Positions 15,521-24,155 of a stretch of DNA of 64,000 bases are shown in pieces (position 1 is the stretch's first letter; every line of letters starts with the position of its first letter). Source of the DNA: Haloferax mucosum ATCC BAA-1512. GTDB lineage: Archaea; Halobacteriota; Halobacteria; Halobacteriales; Haloferacaceae. The notes under the pieces were generated by a model. That model did not search any database. It was not told the origin of the DNA and saw only the letters and a list, made by a program, of their open reading frames with translations. Position numbers and translations under genes: made by a program. Location of the stretch: positions 300,211 to 364,210 of the forward strand of contig NZ_AOLN01000001.1 of assembly GCF_000337815.1 (NCBI RefSeq), written 5' to 3'.

Positions 15521-17563
15521 TCACAGCGCCCCGTTCTTACTCGTCACGAAATACCCGACTGTTTCACCGTGGTGGTCGGTTTCGTCGTCACCACTTTGTT
15601 CTTCTTCGACTTGAACGGTGACGCCATTCGCGTCGAGATCTTTGTACCGGAGGGTGGCCGTGTCGCCGTCGTTGATCGTTTGCATGTCCGCAACGAAGGC
15701 CGGTGAGGAATAACTCCCGTCGAAGCCGAGTTGCGTCCAGTCGTCGGTCACGTTTTCGTGGTGACCCACTTCAACCTCGGTCCCACTGAGCGTCGTCCGA
15801 CCGGGTTCGATGGCGATGTAGGCGGTAATCTCGTCGCTGTGCGCGTTTGGATTGGCGGCCTGTTCCTGCAGTCGGACCTCGAAGTCACCGGTGCCGACGT
15901 GAGTGTTGCGCGTCACGACCGCGTCCGACTCGTTCACCGTTTGCGTCTGCGTGAAGACGACTGGTTTCGTATCGAACGTCGATTCGAACGTGTGTTCGGT
16001 GAGTGCTTCGTCAGTCGTGACCGTGCCAGTTTCGAAGACGGTCCCATCATCCGTCGATCCACTCCCCTGCTCAACCACGAGATAGGAGATAGTTTCCGGC
16101 TGGTGGTCAGCAGGAGTATACTCCCACTCCTCGGTTTTGTACTCGAAGCCGCTGCTAGTCACGTTCTTGACACGGGTATGACAGGGGTTCTCGCCGTTCT
16201 TCTGTGAAACCGGCTTCATCACGACGACCGGGTTAGAATACTCGTTGTTTAAGGTGACGTGCTGCCACGTGTCTGCGTCCTGTGAGACCGTTCCGACCTC
16301 GGCGGTGAGCGCCCCATCGTCAGACCGTGGATGGCCGATGTCCGAGACGGGTTCGTCGGTACCGTAGTGGTTGTTGGTGAACTCGACGTTCGTCCAGTCG
16401 TCCTGCGGGATGTTGTACTGACGGCACGGTTGTCCGTTTTCGTCAACGTTGGTGTCGTCGGGTTGGGTCTGGCCGTCGGGAAGTGTGTGATAGAACCAGT
16501 TGTTTTCTAGCACGGCTTTATCGGACGGGACACCGCGGATTGTCACAGCTTCCTGCCCAACATCGTAGACGTAACTCTCCGAGAACTGGAACGTGTTGTG
16601 GTGAATAGAGATGGTTTTCCCTGCTTGTTTACCATCCGTAACGTTCCCCGTTTCTTCGCCGTGCATATCGAACGCATGGCTCACCGTATTGGGACCAACT
16701 AGATTATACCGCGCTTCGTAGCTACAGTCTGGCTCACCAGTTCCTGCGATTGAATGGCGGTTTTTATCGAAATAGTTCCATTCGATCGTCGGGTTGCCAA
16801 CTGTAACTACCACGCCATATCCGAATCCTTCCATCTGGTTGTTGTGGAGGCTATTGTGGTGAATGTGAGTATCGACGGCATAGCCTCCAACGGCGCCGGA
16901 CATGATCGGTGCTCGCGGCCAGCCGTACAGCTGACAGTTATCGATCTCCACGTTCGAACCGAGGATGAAAAATCCTAATGTTGCATTCTTGCTCATCGCG
17001 TCCGAATCCCGGCAGTCGAGGCCGTTCTGCCCTTGGCAGTCGCCGGGGTTGAAATAGTCCGCCCGTGGTCCTTGCATTCGAAGGCCGGTGATTCGCACCC
17101 CGTCACCTCGAACTTCAAAGACGGGTTCGTCGTTTTCTGCGATATCTTCCGTGTACAGGCGTCCACCCGGGGCACCGTTTATTCCCCGACCGCTGGCGAG
17201 TGTCACCCCGGAGCTAATTCCAATGTTTTTCGTGGAGTCGAGGTCGATCGAGACGTCGTTCGGAATATAGACCGTGTCGCCGTTCGATGCATGGTCGAGC
17301 CTATCGAGAAGCTCGTTTTTCGTGGTGGCAGTGTAGTTTCCACCGGAGACCTTCCGCTCGTATTGGTTGCCTCCGCCAATGCGAGAATCGGCCGGTGCGG
17401 GGTCGGGGACCGGTGACGGTGCTGCCCGGGCAACCCCGTCACTATCACCGAACGTCGCTGGGACGGTAGCGATCCCAACCGTAGCGAGTCCCGCTCGCAG
17501 ATATGTACGCCGTGAAATGAAACGCCGCTTCGAATTGTCGTTCTGTTGATGGTTGTTCACCAT
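15521..17563 (-). CDS. Secreted right-handed beta-helix protein with three C-terminal repeats
   Basis: The 680-residue protein has a twin-arginine signal (SKRRFISRRTYLRAGLATVG) and is likely exported folded. Residues about 65-400 look like a pectate-lyase-type parallel beta-helix, with rungs such as VFEVRGDGVRITGLRMQ, NVEIDNCQLYGWP and DTHIHHNSLHNNQMEG. Three repeats of about 85-100 residues follow (starting near EVGTVSQDADTW, ETGTVTTDEA and EVEVGHHENV). Each has a PVVV/PVVF/PAFV strand and a late ETISYLVVE-like strand, as in lectin-like surface modules. It may bind or cleave polysaccharide. Catalytic residues could not be assigned. Confidence 0.75.
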   Translation of the reverse strand: MVNNHQQNDNSKRRFISRRTYLRAGLATVGIATVPATFGDSDGVARAAPSPVPDPAPADSRIGGGNQYERKVSGGNYTATTKNELLDRLDHASNGDTVYIPNDVSIDLDSTKNIGISSGVTLASGRGINGAPGGRLYTEDIAENDEPVFEVRGDGVRITGLRMQGPRADYFNPGDCQGQNGLDCRDSDAMSKNATLGFFILGSNVEIDNCQLYGWPRAPIMSGAVGGYAVDTHIHHNSLHNNQMEGFGYGVVVTVGNPTIEWNYFDKNRHSIAGTGEPDCSYEARYNLVGPNTVSHAFDMHGEETGNVTDGKQAGKTISIHHNTFQFSESYVYDVGQEAVTIRGVPSDKAVLENNWFYHTLPDGQTQPDDTNVDENGQPCRQYNIPQDDWTNVEFTNNHYGTDEPVSDIGHPRSDDGALTAEVGTVSQDADTWQHVTLNNEYSNPVVVMKPVSQKNGENPCHTRVKNVTSSGFEYKTEEWEYTPADHQPETISYLVVEQGSGSTDDGTVFETGTVTTDEALTEHTFESTFDTKPVVFTQTQTVNESDAVVTRNTHVGTGDFEVRLQEQAANPNAHSDEITAYIAIEPGRTTLSGTEVEVGHHENVTDDWTQLGFDGSYSSPAFVADMQTINDGDTATLRYKDLDANGVTVQVEEEQSGDDETDHHGETVGYFVTSKNGAL

Positions 17564-18061
17564 AGAAAAAGTTGCCAAGGGCCAAAATATCAATCTTCCC
17601 CACTTATTTTCTAACTGTCTATATGAGTGTGTTTATAAACGCAGTTCGATATAGCAAACAGCTTCGTTTGGTCTCGACTCTCTTGTTTTATTCCTCCTGA
17701 AGAACGAGTGATTTCCACCGCACATCGTTTTCGACCTATCTATCGCGGCTTCGATACGGTCTCAGACACTGCTCGAACTCATGGTCTCATCCCTCTCTTC
17801 TGGTGCTCAGACTGGCATGTTTGTGGATTCTATCTACCGAGTGTTTTGATGGGGTACTTCGTGACGGGCTACACTTCCATTTCCTTTTAAACACGATTTC
17901 CATACAGTGACCAAACATCGCCGGGGGTGTTTCACGGGTGAGTTCTTCGGTAACGTGCTAACATCCACGACCAAAACCGGAAAGCACAACTTCGACAGCA
18001 TTCAGCCGTCAGTCCGGAATCGTCTCCCGGAGTACCATCTCACCGAGACATCTCGTGCACA
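17564..18061. other. AT-rich intergenic stretch of about 500 bases, no gene seen
   Basis: It holds a TATA-like palindrome GTTTATAAAC near 17630, which could serve the beta-helix gene with a leader of about 45 bases. No frame has haloarchaeal codon bias, and no tRNA-like or CRISPR-like structure was seen. The lower GC than the flanking core genes fits horizontally acquired DNA. Confidence 0.45.
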
Positions 18062-18079
18062 CCGTGCACATGTGCACGG
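18062..18079. promoter_or_regulatory. 18-bp perfect palindrome upstream of a Tat-exported protein gene
   Basis: CCGTGCACATGTGCACGG is identical to its reverse complement. A third GTGCAC copy lies just upstream at 18055-18060. It sits about 38 bases before the ATG at 18117, overlapping or just upstream of where the core promoter should be. An operator for a dimeric repressor is the simplest reading. Confidence 0.55.
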
Positions 18080-18116
18080 GATACATTGAGTACCTGCCAC
18101 TTCGGTTTCTGATTTG

Positions 18117-18914
18117 ATGTCTGACGATCAAGACGTTTCCCGACGGAAGCTACTGTTGACCGCTGGCGGACTCGGCAGTACGGCGCTCGTCCCGTCTGTC
18201 GCGGCGGCAGAGTCCGACGACACGCACAAACCGACGAAGGCAGAAGTTCAGCAGGCGCTTGCCGAGATGGACATGCAACCAACGAAGCAGTCCGCAGGTG
18301 CCCGCAGTGCCGTTGGCACGCTGTCTTCGTCGCCAAGTTCTCTCGAAGACGCAGATATCTACGTCGGAGAGAACAAGAACGCGCGAACGCCGATGGGCAA
18401 ACCCTTCGCGGTCGAGACTTACGAGGAGTCACTGACGCGTGAGGCACCGCCGGGCTTCCCAAAACACTACTTCGATGACGACGCGGTGACGGCGGACAGC
18501 GTCTCAACCGCCAGCCTCCCGTCGTTCTATCTCAGAGAGAATTTCGGAGAGCTCTCGTTTGGTGAGTATTCGTTCAAGGTCGGCTTCGGGATGGGCGTCG
18601 ATATCAACGCGAGTCCCAAGGGGTTTGAGGCTGAAGCGTCTGTTGACCTGCACGTCGGCGGGGCGACGGTCTCACTTTCGAGTTTCGGTATCGGGTACGG
18701 CAAAGAAGGAAGCATGTTCTGCTTTTCGCCCTCGACGAAGTGGAACATGATCGACATCGACTTCGACGTGTGCCCGGTCATCTCGTTCAAGGGATCGGAG
18801 TTCAAGGTCGGTGGGCGGCTGAAAGTCTGTGCCGCACCGCCGTGTGGACCGCTCAACTGCAAGTACTGCCAGAAGGTCTATCTGGACTTCTCCAAACACG
18901 TCCCCCTGCCGTAA
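18117..18914 (+). CDS. Tat-exported protein of unknown function with a C-terminal cysteine cluster
   Basis: The 265-residue protein starts MSDDQDVSRRKLLLTAGG, a classic twin-arginine signal ending near AAAESDD. Residues about 120-240 are rich in short alternating strands (FGELSFGEYSFKVGFGMGVD, FEAEASVDLHVGG), suggesting a beta-sandwich or barrel. The C-terminus has a dense cysteine cluster (CAAPPCGPLNCKYC) that could bind metal or form disulfides. No family was recognised. An ATG one codon after a TTG is used as the start. It is controlled, perhaps, by the palindrome just upstream. Confidence 0.65.
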   Translation: MSDDQDVSRRKLLLTAGGLGSTALVPSVAAAESDDTHKPTKAEVQQALAEMDMQPTKQSAGARSAVGTLSSSPSSLEDADIYVGENKNARTPMGKPFAVETYEESLTREAPPGFPKHYFDDDAVTADSVSTASLPSFYLRENFGELSFGEYSFKVGFGMGVDINASPKGFEAEASVDLHVGGATVSLSSFGIGYGKEGSMFCFSPSTKWNMIDIDFDVCPVISFKGSEFKVGGRLKVCAAPPCGPLNCKYCQKVYLDFSKHVPLP

Positions 18915-19114
18915 TCCGGCGTGACCGCCGGGGGAGTACTTCTATAACCGCTGACTGGTCCGCTCAAACGCGTACAGATGCATGTCAGCGTGATTGACGG
19001 TGTGACGGGAGAAAGGCCATCACGCCTAAAGTATACCCCGTCGACGACACGTCACCGGTCGGGACCGTCCGTGATTCGAAATCAATAGTTAAACAAAGAA
19101 ACAAACCACCATCG

Positions 19115-19960
19115 ATGCTGGACTATCTCGGCTCGTTGCTCGCGGGGTTGCTCATCGTGTGGCTGTTTGGAGTGCCAGCATTCAACAGCGCCGGCCATCT
19201 GCTCGATACCGCAATCGTGCTCCGGGCGCTCCCCTCCAACGCTGTTTCCGAAGTGGCGGAAGCGACTGACGGCGACGCGGTAGCAATCGAAGGTGAAGTC
19301 GTCGTCAACGAACCCGCTGGAGAAGCCGACCGTCTCGTAGACCAGACCGACGAGACGGTTGGTCTCTACGTTTGGCGGACTGTGAAGCCGGATATGAACA
19401 ACACTATCGACGTCGGGTCGTGGACGAACCTCGACTCGTGGTCGCTCCGGGAGACGAGACGGCCACTCGACAGTGGGGTGGAGTGGGGACAGTTTAGTGT
19501 CCACAACAGTGACGAATCACTCTACGTGGACCCTACGTGGCTCCGAGAGCAGTACAACACCGTCTCGTTCCCTATCGAGATGGGTGGCTGGGTCGGAATC
19601 GAATCAGCACGGTTTAGACACTGGGTCTGGTCGTCGCCCGCCCTTCGGTTGACTGGCGACGAGACGACGCGAACGTTCGACCAGATACCTGATCTATTCG
19701 AGAATATCGACGCGACGAAGTATGACGACTACCACCTCAATTCGCGTCCTGTTCGGGACGGCGATACGGTGACCGTACTCGGCCGCTATACCGTCGAAAA
19801 CGGCGAGCGCGTCATCCGCGGCGGCGACGGCGCCCCACTGGCAATTTCCGACCAAGGCCTCGACGAATACCGCCGATACCTTCGGCGACGACTCCTCAAA
19901 CATGGACTCAGCGGTGTGATAGCCGTCACGATCCCGTTTGCACTCTTCATTTTATTCTAG
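19115..19960 (+). CDS. Membrane protein with GIDE-like domain, copy 1 of a tandem pair
   Basis: The 281-residue protein has an N-terminal helix (GSLLAGLLIVWLFGVPAF) and a C-terminal helix (GVIAVTIPFALFILF). Between them lies a domain built like the GIDE/BAM domain of MULAN-type proteins: EGEVVVNEP, LYVWRTV, FSVHNSDESLYVDP, then RDGDTVTVLGRYTVENG and PLAISDQG. No RING domain is present. The homology is a pattern judgement, not a search result. The next gene is a diverged paralogue in the same orientation, 138 bases downstream. Confidence 0.65.
   Translation: MLDYLGSLLAGLLIVWLFGVPAFNSAGHLLDTAIVLRALPSNAVSEVAEATDGDAVAIEGEVVVNEPAGEADRLVDQTDETVGLYVWRTVKPDMNNTIDVGSWTNLDSWSLRETRRPLDSGVEWGQFSVHNSDESLYVDPTWLREQYNTVSFPIEMGGWVGIESARFRHWVWSSPALRLTGDETTRTFDQIPDLFENIDATKYDDYHLNSRPVRDGDTVTVLGRYTVENGERVIRGGDGAPLAISDQGLDEYRRYLRRRLLKHGLSGVIAVTIPFALFILF
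19790..19868 (+). repeat. 79-bp identical tract shared by the tandem paralogues, copy 1
   Basis: Identical base for base to 20750-20828, exactly 960 bases away. The paralogues are otherwise clearly diverged on both sides, so this tract suggests recent gene conversion. Confidence 0.85.
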
Positions 19961-20098
19961 AAAATTTAATGAAATTAATTGTCTCGAATCCCCGACCCAG
20001 CGTCTTCGCCCACAGTCTGCACTCTGAGAGCAACTGTACACTCACAAGTTAGCTACCGTCCATAATGGATAACCGATGAAAATAAACGACTCCAATCG

Positions 20099-20920
20099 AT
20101 GATCGACCGGCTCGGCCTGTGGTTTGTGTGCGGGATTATTCTCTGGGTGTTTGGGACGCGTATATTCGACAGCGCCGGGCACCTGCTCGACACTGCAATC
20201 GTGCTTCGGTCGGTGTCCGCTGACGGACCTGACGAAGGGGGGACGCTCGATAGCGAACCAGTAACGATCGTGGGCGAGGTCGTCGTCACCGACCCCGCTT
20301 GGGCGGCCGACCGCGTCGTTGACGAGTTCGACCGGGGCGTTGGTGCCTATCTCTGGCGCACGACAGCGCCGTCCAAAGAGGGAAATACCATCGACTTCGA
20401 CACGTGGTCTGTACAACCGGCGAGACGCAACCGCGACACCGGGCTAGAGTCGGGTCAGTTCAGCGTCGCTACCGGCACCGACTCGCTCCGTGTGGACCCG
20501 TCGTGGCTCCAAGAACAGTACGATACCGCCCGACTCCGTGAGCTATCTCCCGGCTGGAGCAACTGGATCACGTTCAGACATAGCCTGTGGAAATCCCCCG
20601 CAGTCCATCTGACTACCGACGAGACAATACGAACGTTTGACCAAGTACCGGACCTATTCGAGAATATCGATGCTGAACCGCTCGAAGACTATCAACTTCA
20701 TTCCATCCCGGTTCGAGACGGCGAGACAATAACGGTATGTGGTCAATACACCGTCGAAAACGGCGAGCGCGTCATCCGCGGCGGCGACGGCGCCCCACTG
20801 GCAATTTCCGACCAAGGCCTCGACGAATTCCGTCGATACCTGCGGCGACGGCTCCTCAAACACGGATTCGGCGTCGTTGCGCTCTCGGCCACGATAGTGG
20901 CTATTTGGTACTCCCTGTAG
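20099..20920 (+). CDS. Membrane protein with GIDE-like domain, copy 2 of a tandem pair
   Basis: The 273-residue paralogue of the upstream gene has the same layout: an N-terminal helix (LWFVCGIILWVFGTRIF), a GIDE-like central domain (VGEVVVTDPAW, AYLWRTTAP, FSVATGTDSLRVDPSWLQEQ) and a final helix after LRRRLLKHGFG. Shared landmarks include DSAGHLLDTAIVLR and FDQVPDLFENID. The two copies differ in many residues but are identical over one 79-bp tract. The function is unknown, and the pair may form a heteromer. Confidence 0.65.
   Translation: MIDRLGLWFVCGIILWVFGTRIFDSAGHLLDTAIVLRSVSADGPDEGGTLDSEPVTIVGEVVVTDPAWAADRVVDEFDRGVGAYLWRTTAPSKEGNTIDFDTWSVQPARRNRDTGLESGQFSVATGTDSLRVDPSWLQEQYDTARLRELSPGWSNWITFRHSLWKSPAVHLTTDETIRTFDQVPDLFENIDAEPLEDYQLHSIPVRDGETITVCGQYTVENGERVIRGGDGAPLAISDQGLDEFRRYLRRRLLKHGFGVVALSATIVAIWYSL
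20750..20828 (+). repeat. 79-bp identical tract shared by the tandem paralogues, copy 2
   Basis: Partner of 19790-19868. It encodes the stretch VENGERVIRGGDGAPLAISD near the C-terminal helix of both proteins. Confidence 0.85.
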
Positions 20921-21020
20921 TGAGTTTGTCGCCCAACGGCTCGGGTCCTTGCCACGCGAGTATTTAAAACATATTTATATTCCATTTTAATATAAAAGAA
21001 CCTGAACATAAACAATCTTG

Positions 21021-21025
21021 TATAT
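21021..21025 (+). promoter_or_regulatory. TATA-like box of the FilR1-type regulator
   Basis: TATAT is centred 29 bases before the ATG at 21052. The preceding 60 bases are strikingly AT-rich, with several further TATA-like tracts (TATTTAAAAC, ATATTTATAT). Confidence 0.45.
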
Positions 21026-21051
21026 GACGAGATACATATCTTCGTGCTTCC

Positions 21052-21912
21052 ATGACTAGTGGACGTACCACGGACGGACGTAAGCCCGACCCGGACGACG
21101 CGGCCGCCCAAGCCACGGACGGCGAGTCGCCGTTGGAGGACACGCTCGCGGACCTTGCGCTGTTCACGCGGTCACCGGTTCCCCTCCGAATCCTCGACTG
21201 TCTGGACGAATCGCCCCGCACGACGACGCAGTTGGACGACGCGCTCGACGTCCACCGGACGACACTCAAACGGAATCTCGAACGTCTGCGAGAGCGCGAA
21301 TGCGTCCGGAGCAACCCTATCGAGCGCGGCCACAGGATAACGTCCGTGGGCCGTCTGTATCTTCGGGGGCTTGAGGAGGTAGTAGAGACCGCACGGGACG
21401 CCGACAGACTTGCGACCGTTCGCTCCGGGTTTCCCGAGGAGTTACCGGGAGACGTCGCGTACCTGCGGGACTGCCGCATCACGACCGCCGCTCCGTATAA
21501 CCCTCACGCGCCGCAAGAGCGCCTACAGCGACTCCTCATCAAAAGTGGGTCGGTCCGCCTGTTCGCACCTCAGTTCCCGCCACACTATCTCGAAATACTG
21601 ACTAGCCGAACCGAAGACACTGCCGCGTGCGAACTCGTCATCCCCGCTCCGGTCGTTGACTACCTGAAGACGGTTCGACCGTCGCTCGTAGAGCGCGTGG
21701 TTGCGAGCATGACGGTCTACGGTGCCGACGAACTGACAGACATCGCCGTCGGTGTCGGCCACGTGGACGAGCGACCGGTAATCGTCGTATACGACGACAA
21801 CAAGCACGTTCAGGCCGTCGTGGAAGTTCCGACCGACAGGTCGCCCGTACGCGAGTGGGTGCGCGACCAGTACCGGGACCGTCGGCAACGGGCATCGGTC
21901 GTCACGAACTGA
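21052..21912 (+). CDS. Winged-helix transcriptional regulator with FilR1-like domain
   Basis: The 286-residue protein has an N-terminal winged helix (residues about 38-105: SPVPLRILDCL, TTQLDDALDVHRTTLKRNLE, IERGHRITSVGRLYLRG). A C-terminal region resembling the archaeal FilR1/DUF1724 domain follows (SGSVRLFAPQFPPHYLEIL, VVYDDNKHVQAVVEV). Proteins of this type regulate nearby genes, in some archaea including cell-surface genes. The target is unknown. The divergence of the AT-rich leader suggests autoregulation, which is inference. Confidence 0.8.
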   Translation: MTSGRTTDGRKPDPDDAAAQATDGESPLEDTLADLALFTRSPVPLRILDCLDESPRTTTQLDDALDVHRTTLKRNLERLRERECVRSNPIERGHRITSVGRLYLRGLEEVVETARDADRLATVRSGFPEELPGDVAYLRDCRITTAAPYNPHAPQERLQRLLIKSGSVRLFAPQFPPHYLEILTSRTEDTAACELVIPAPVVDYLKTVRPSLVERVVASMTVYGADELTDIAVGVGHVDERPVIVVYDDNKHVQAVVEVPTDRSPVREWVRDQYRDRRQRASVVTN

Positions 21913-21970
21913 GTCAGGTGGGCCGTTTCGGGCGGTGGGTCTCGGCGGCAACTCGGCCCGAATCTATCTT

Positions 21971-22267
21971 TCACTTCAATGTAACGTACGTCAGGAACCC
22001 AATCGCCACCAACTGCAACGCTCGAAGCGCCAAAATCGCCTGCTGGACGACCGGGTCGCCGGAGTACAGCATCTGCGTGCTGAAGAAGAAATACATCGCA
22101 AGGGCGTTCTCAAGCAACAACGTCGCGCCGAAGGCGATCAACCCGAGCGTCAGTGTGGACTCGAAAGTCCGGTAGTTGCGGACCCAGACGGCCGTCAGCA
22201 GGAGTAACAACAGGATGCTAACGCCGGAGAGTACCGTTGCAATCGTGAGGGTTGGGGTCATTGCCAT
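21971..22267 (-). CDS. Small three-helix membrane protein paired with an HTH regulator
   Basis: The 98-residue protein starts MAMTPTLTIATVLSGVSILL and has three hydrophobic segments (about residues 5-27, 38-60 and 72-96). It begins 3 bases after the stop of the HTH gene, so the two are co-transcribed. HTH-plus-small-membrane-protein pairs are frequent in haloarchaea, but their job is not known. The long frame continuing upstream runs through the HTH gene in another register and is not real. Confidence 0.7.
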   Translation of the reverse strand: MAMTPTLTIATVLSGVSILLLLLLTAVWVRNYRTFESTLTLGLIAFGATLLLENALAMYFFFSTQMLYSGDPVVQQAILALRALQLVAIGFLTYVTLK

Positions 22268-22269
22268 GA

Positions 22270-22545
22270 TTACTCTATTTTGGAGACGATGGTCTCGAAC
22301 TGGTCGCGGTGTTGCTCGAATCGGTCCGTGAAAAAGTACATCGTGCCGTACGTTTCGTCGCCGGTTTCGAGAATATCGTGTTCGACGAGCAGGTCGAGAT
22401 GGTAGCGGACGGTGTTGTAGTCCATCCCGAGCACGTCGGACAACTGGTTGGCGTTTCGTGGTCGCTCCGAGAGCGCGCGAATAAGCTTCGCCCGAGTCGT
22501 GCCGCCGCGCGACCCGGCAAATAAGTACCAGAGCGCCTTCTCCAT
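22270..22545 (-). CDS. ArsR-like winged-helix regulator
   Basis: The 91-residue protein is a single winged helix: WYLFAGSRGGTTRAKLIRAL, then ERPRNANQLSDVLGMDYNTV for the recognition helices, RYHLDLLVEHDILE and a wing ending TMYFFTDRF. A short C-terminal helix could mediate dimerisation. No metal-binding cysteines are present, so it is not a typical ArsR metal sensor. It is the first gene of a two-gene unit with the membrane protein downstream, which it may act on or be controlled by. Confidence 0.8.
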   Translation of the reverse strand: MEKALWYLFAGSRGGTTRAKLIRALSERPRNANQLSDVLGMDYNTVRYHLDLLVEHDILETGDETYGTMYFFTDRFEQHRDQFETIVSKIE

Positions 22546-22602
22546 CCGAGTTCACTCCAACGTTCTGAGAGGAGTCGTAAATACGTAGTCATCACCCGTC
22601 GG

Positions 22603-24120
22603 TCATCGGACCGTTCGCGTCACCCACCCCGACGGACCACTCGGGAAGGGTGATGCCTCTGTTTCGGACTGGAGTGTGCCCGTTCCGTCGGTCGCCCGAA
22701 CGACGACTTCGTGTTCGCCTCCGGGCGGGTCGTAGCTGTACGTCCACTGTCGCCACACGTCGGTTCCGGGGAGGTCCTCGGAAAGCGTCGCCTCGGCCCA
22801 CGTTTCGCCGCCGTCGGTCGAAACCTCGACGCGCTCGATGCCGCGGACGCCGGCGTAGGCGTGGCCACCGACCTGCTTGCGGCCGTCGTCGAGGTCGGAA
22901 ACGACGTGGAGTTTGGCGACCGTGTTGACCGGGCCGGTGCCGTGCCAGCCGCGTTCCTCCCAGTAGCCGTCTACGTCCTGTTCGAGCAGTTCGATTTCGG
23001 TGAGCCACTTGACGTTGATTTCACCCCAGTGGCCGGGGATGAGCGCCCGAGCGGGATAGCCGTGCCCGCGGGGAAGCGGCTCGCCGTTCATGCCGACGGC
23101 TAAAAAGCCGTCTTCGAGGGCCGAACGCGGGAACGATTCGTAGAAGCCGTCGGCGGCGCGGAGCATCACACAACACTCGTCGGCCGGCCCGGCGGGCTCG
23201 ACGAGGTCCATAATCGGAACGCCGGTCCACAGCGCGTTGTCCATCTTTTTGCCGTTGAGCGCTTCGCCGACGCACCGAAGCGAGACGAATCTGTGCTCGA
23301 CTTCCATCTCGGCGATGTTCGCGTACGAGTAGGAAACCGCGTTGTCAACCGCGCCGGTGACCGTCAGCGACCACTCGTCGGCGTCGATTGTCGGGTTGGT
23401 CGAGTTGATATCGACCTCATAGAACTCGTCGCTCACGAGCGGTTCGAGTCCCGGAACGTCGAGGGAGTTCTCGGCCGCCCCCGCGAGGAGCGTCTCGACT
23501 TCCGGGTCCACCCACGGCGGGGTCCCGTCGAGCACTGTCTCCGCTGGGACCTGCGTTGATTGTGACGCGCCGAGCGCGTAGCCGCCCGCGACGAGCGGGA
23601 CGGAACTCGCAATCGCGGCGAGAAGGCGGCGACGGCTCGCAACTGGCTCGCCGATACGGGCGGCGAGAGCCGTGCCTCGCTGACTGGTGATGAAGTCGGC
23701 GGCGAGCACGACGAGACCGGTCGAGGCGCCCGCAACGACCGAGGCGAAAAACGCCGCGGTGATACCGAACGAGATGAGCGCGGTGACCGCCCCCGCGACG
23801 AATCCGGCCGCAGGGGACGCCGTGCGGTTCCCAACCGCCGAGCCGAGCAGTGCGGCTCCGGCGAAGAGCACGGCCGAAATCCCCACTGCGAGAGCGACGT
23901 TGAGCTGACTGCCGAGGTCGCCGAGTACGACGATACTGAACGTGATGACCTGGCCGGGAAGCGTCCGCGCCATGAAGCCCGCAATCGGGCCGGCGATAAA
24001 CGCGGGCGTGAACGAGGCGACGGCGAAAGAGCCGGCGACCCCTGCAACACCCGCGAGGAGCGCGACGGCGAGCGATTCGTCCGCGGGGTAACCGACGATG
24101 GAACGTGCGTGTCGAGACAT
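22603..24120 (-). CDS. Membrane-anchored sulfite oxidase-like molybdopterin protein
   Basis: The 505-residue protein has an N-terminal part with about five helices (residues 10-150), a short linker, then an oxidoreductase molybdopterin-binding domain (about 215-390). That domain has the molybdenum-ligand cysteine in RFVSLRCVGEALNG and conserved PARALIPGHWGEINVKWL. A dimerisation/Ig-like domain follows (GGHAYAGVRGIERVEVSTDGGETWAEA). It should carry out a redox reaction on the outer face, perhaps on sulfite or another oxo-compound. The ATG at 24120 is preferred over a GTG at 24141. A spondin-domain lipoprotein gene lies just upstream. Confidence 0.82.
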   Translation of the reverse strand: MSRHARSIVGYPADESLAVALLAGVAGVAGSFAVASFTPAFIAGPIAGFMARTLPGQVITFSIVVLGDLGSQLNVALAVGISAVLFAGAALLGSAVGNRTASPAAGFVAGAVTALISFGITAAFFASVVAGASTGLVVLAADFITSQRGTALAARIGEPVASRRRLLAAIASSVPLVAGGYALGASQSTQVPAETVLDGTPPWVDPEVETLLAGAAENSLDVPGLEPLVSDEFYEVDINSTNPTIDADEWSLTVTGAVDNAVSYSYANIAEMEVEHRFVSLRCVGEALNGKKMDNALWTGVPIMDLVEPAGPADECCVMLRAADGFYESFPRSALEDGFLAVGMNGEPLPRGHGYPARALIPGHWGEINVKWLTEIELLEQDVDGYWEERGWHGTGPVNTVAKLHVVSDLDDGRKQVGGHAYAGVRGIERVEVSTDGGETWAEATLSEDLPGTDVWRQWTYSYDPPGGEHEVVVRATDGTGTLQSETEASPFPSGPSGWVTRTVR

Positions 24121-24155
24121 TGGAATGTTGGGCGGACTCACTTGGCGTGCGGACG

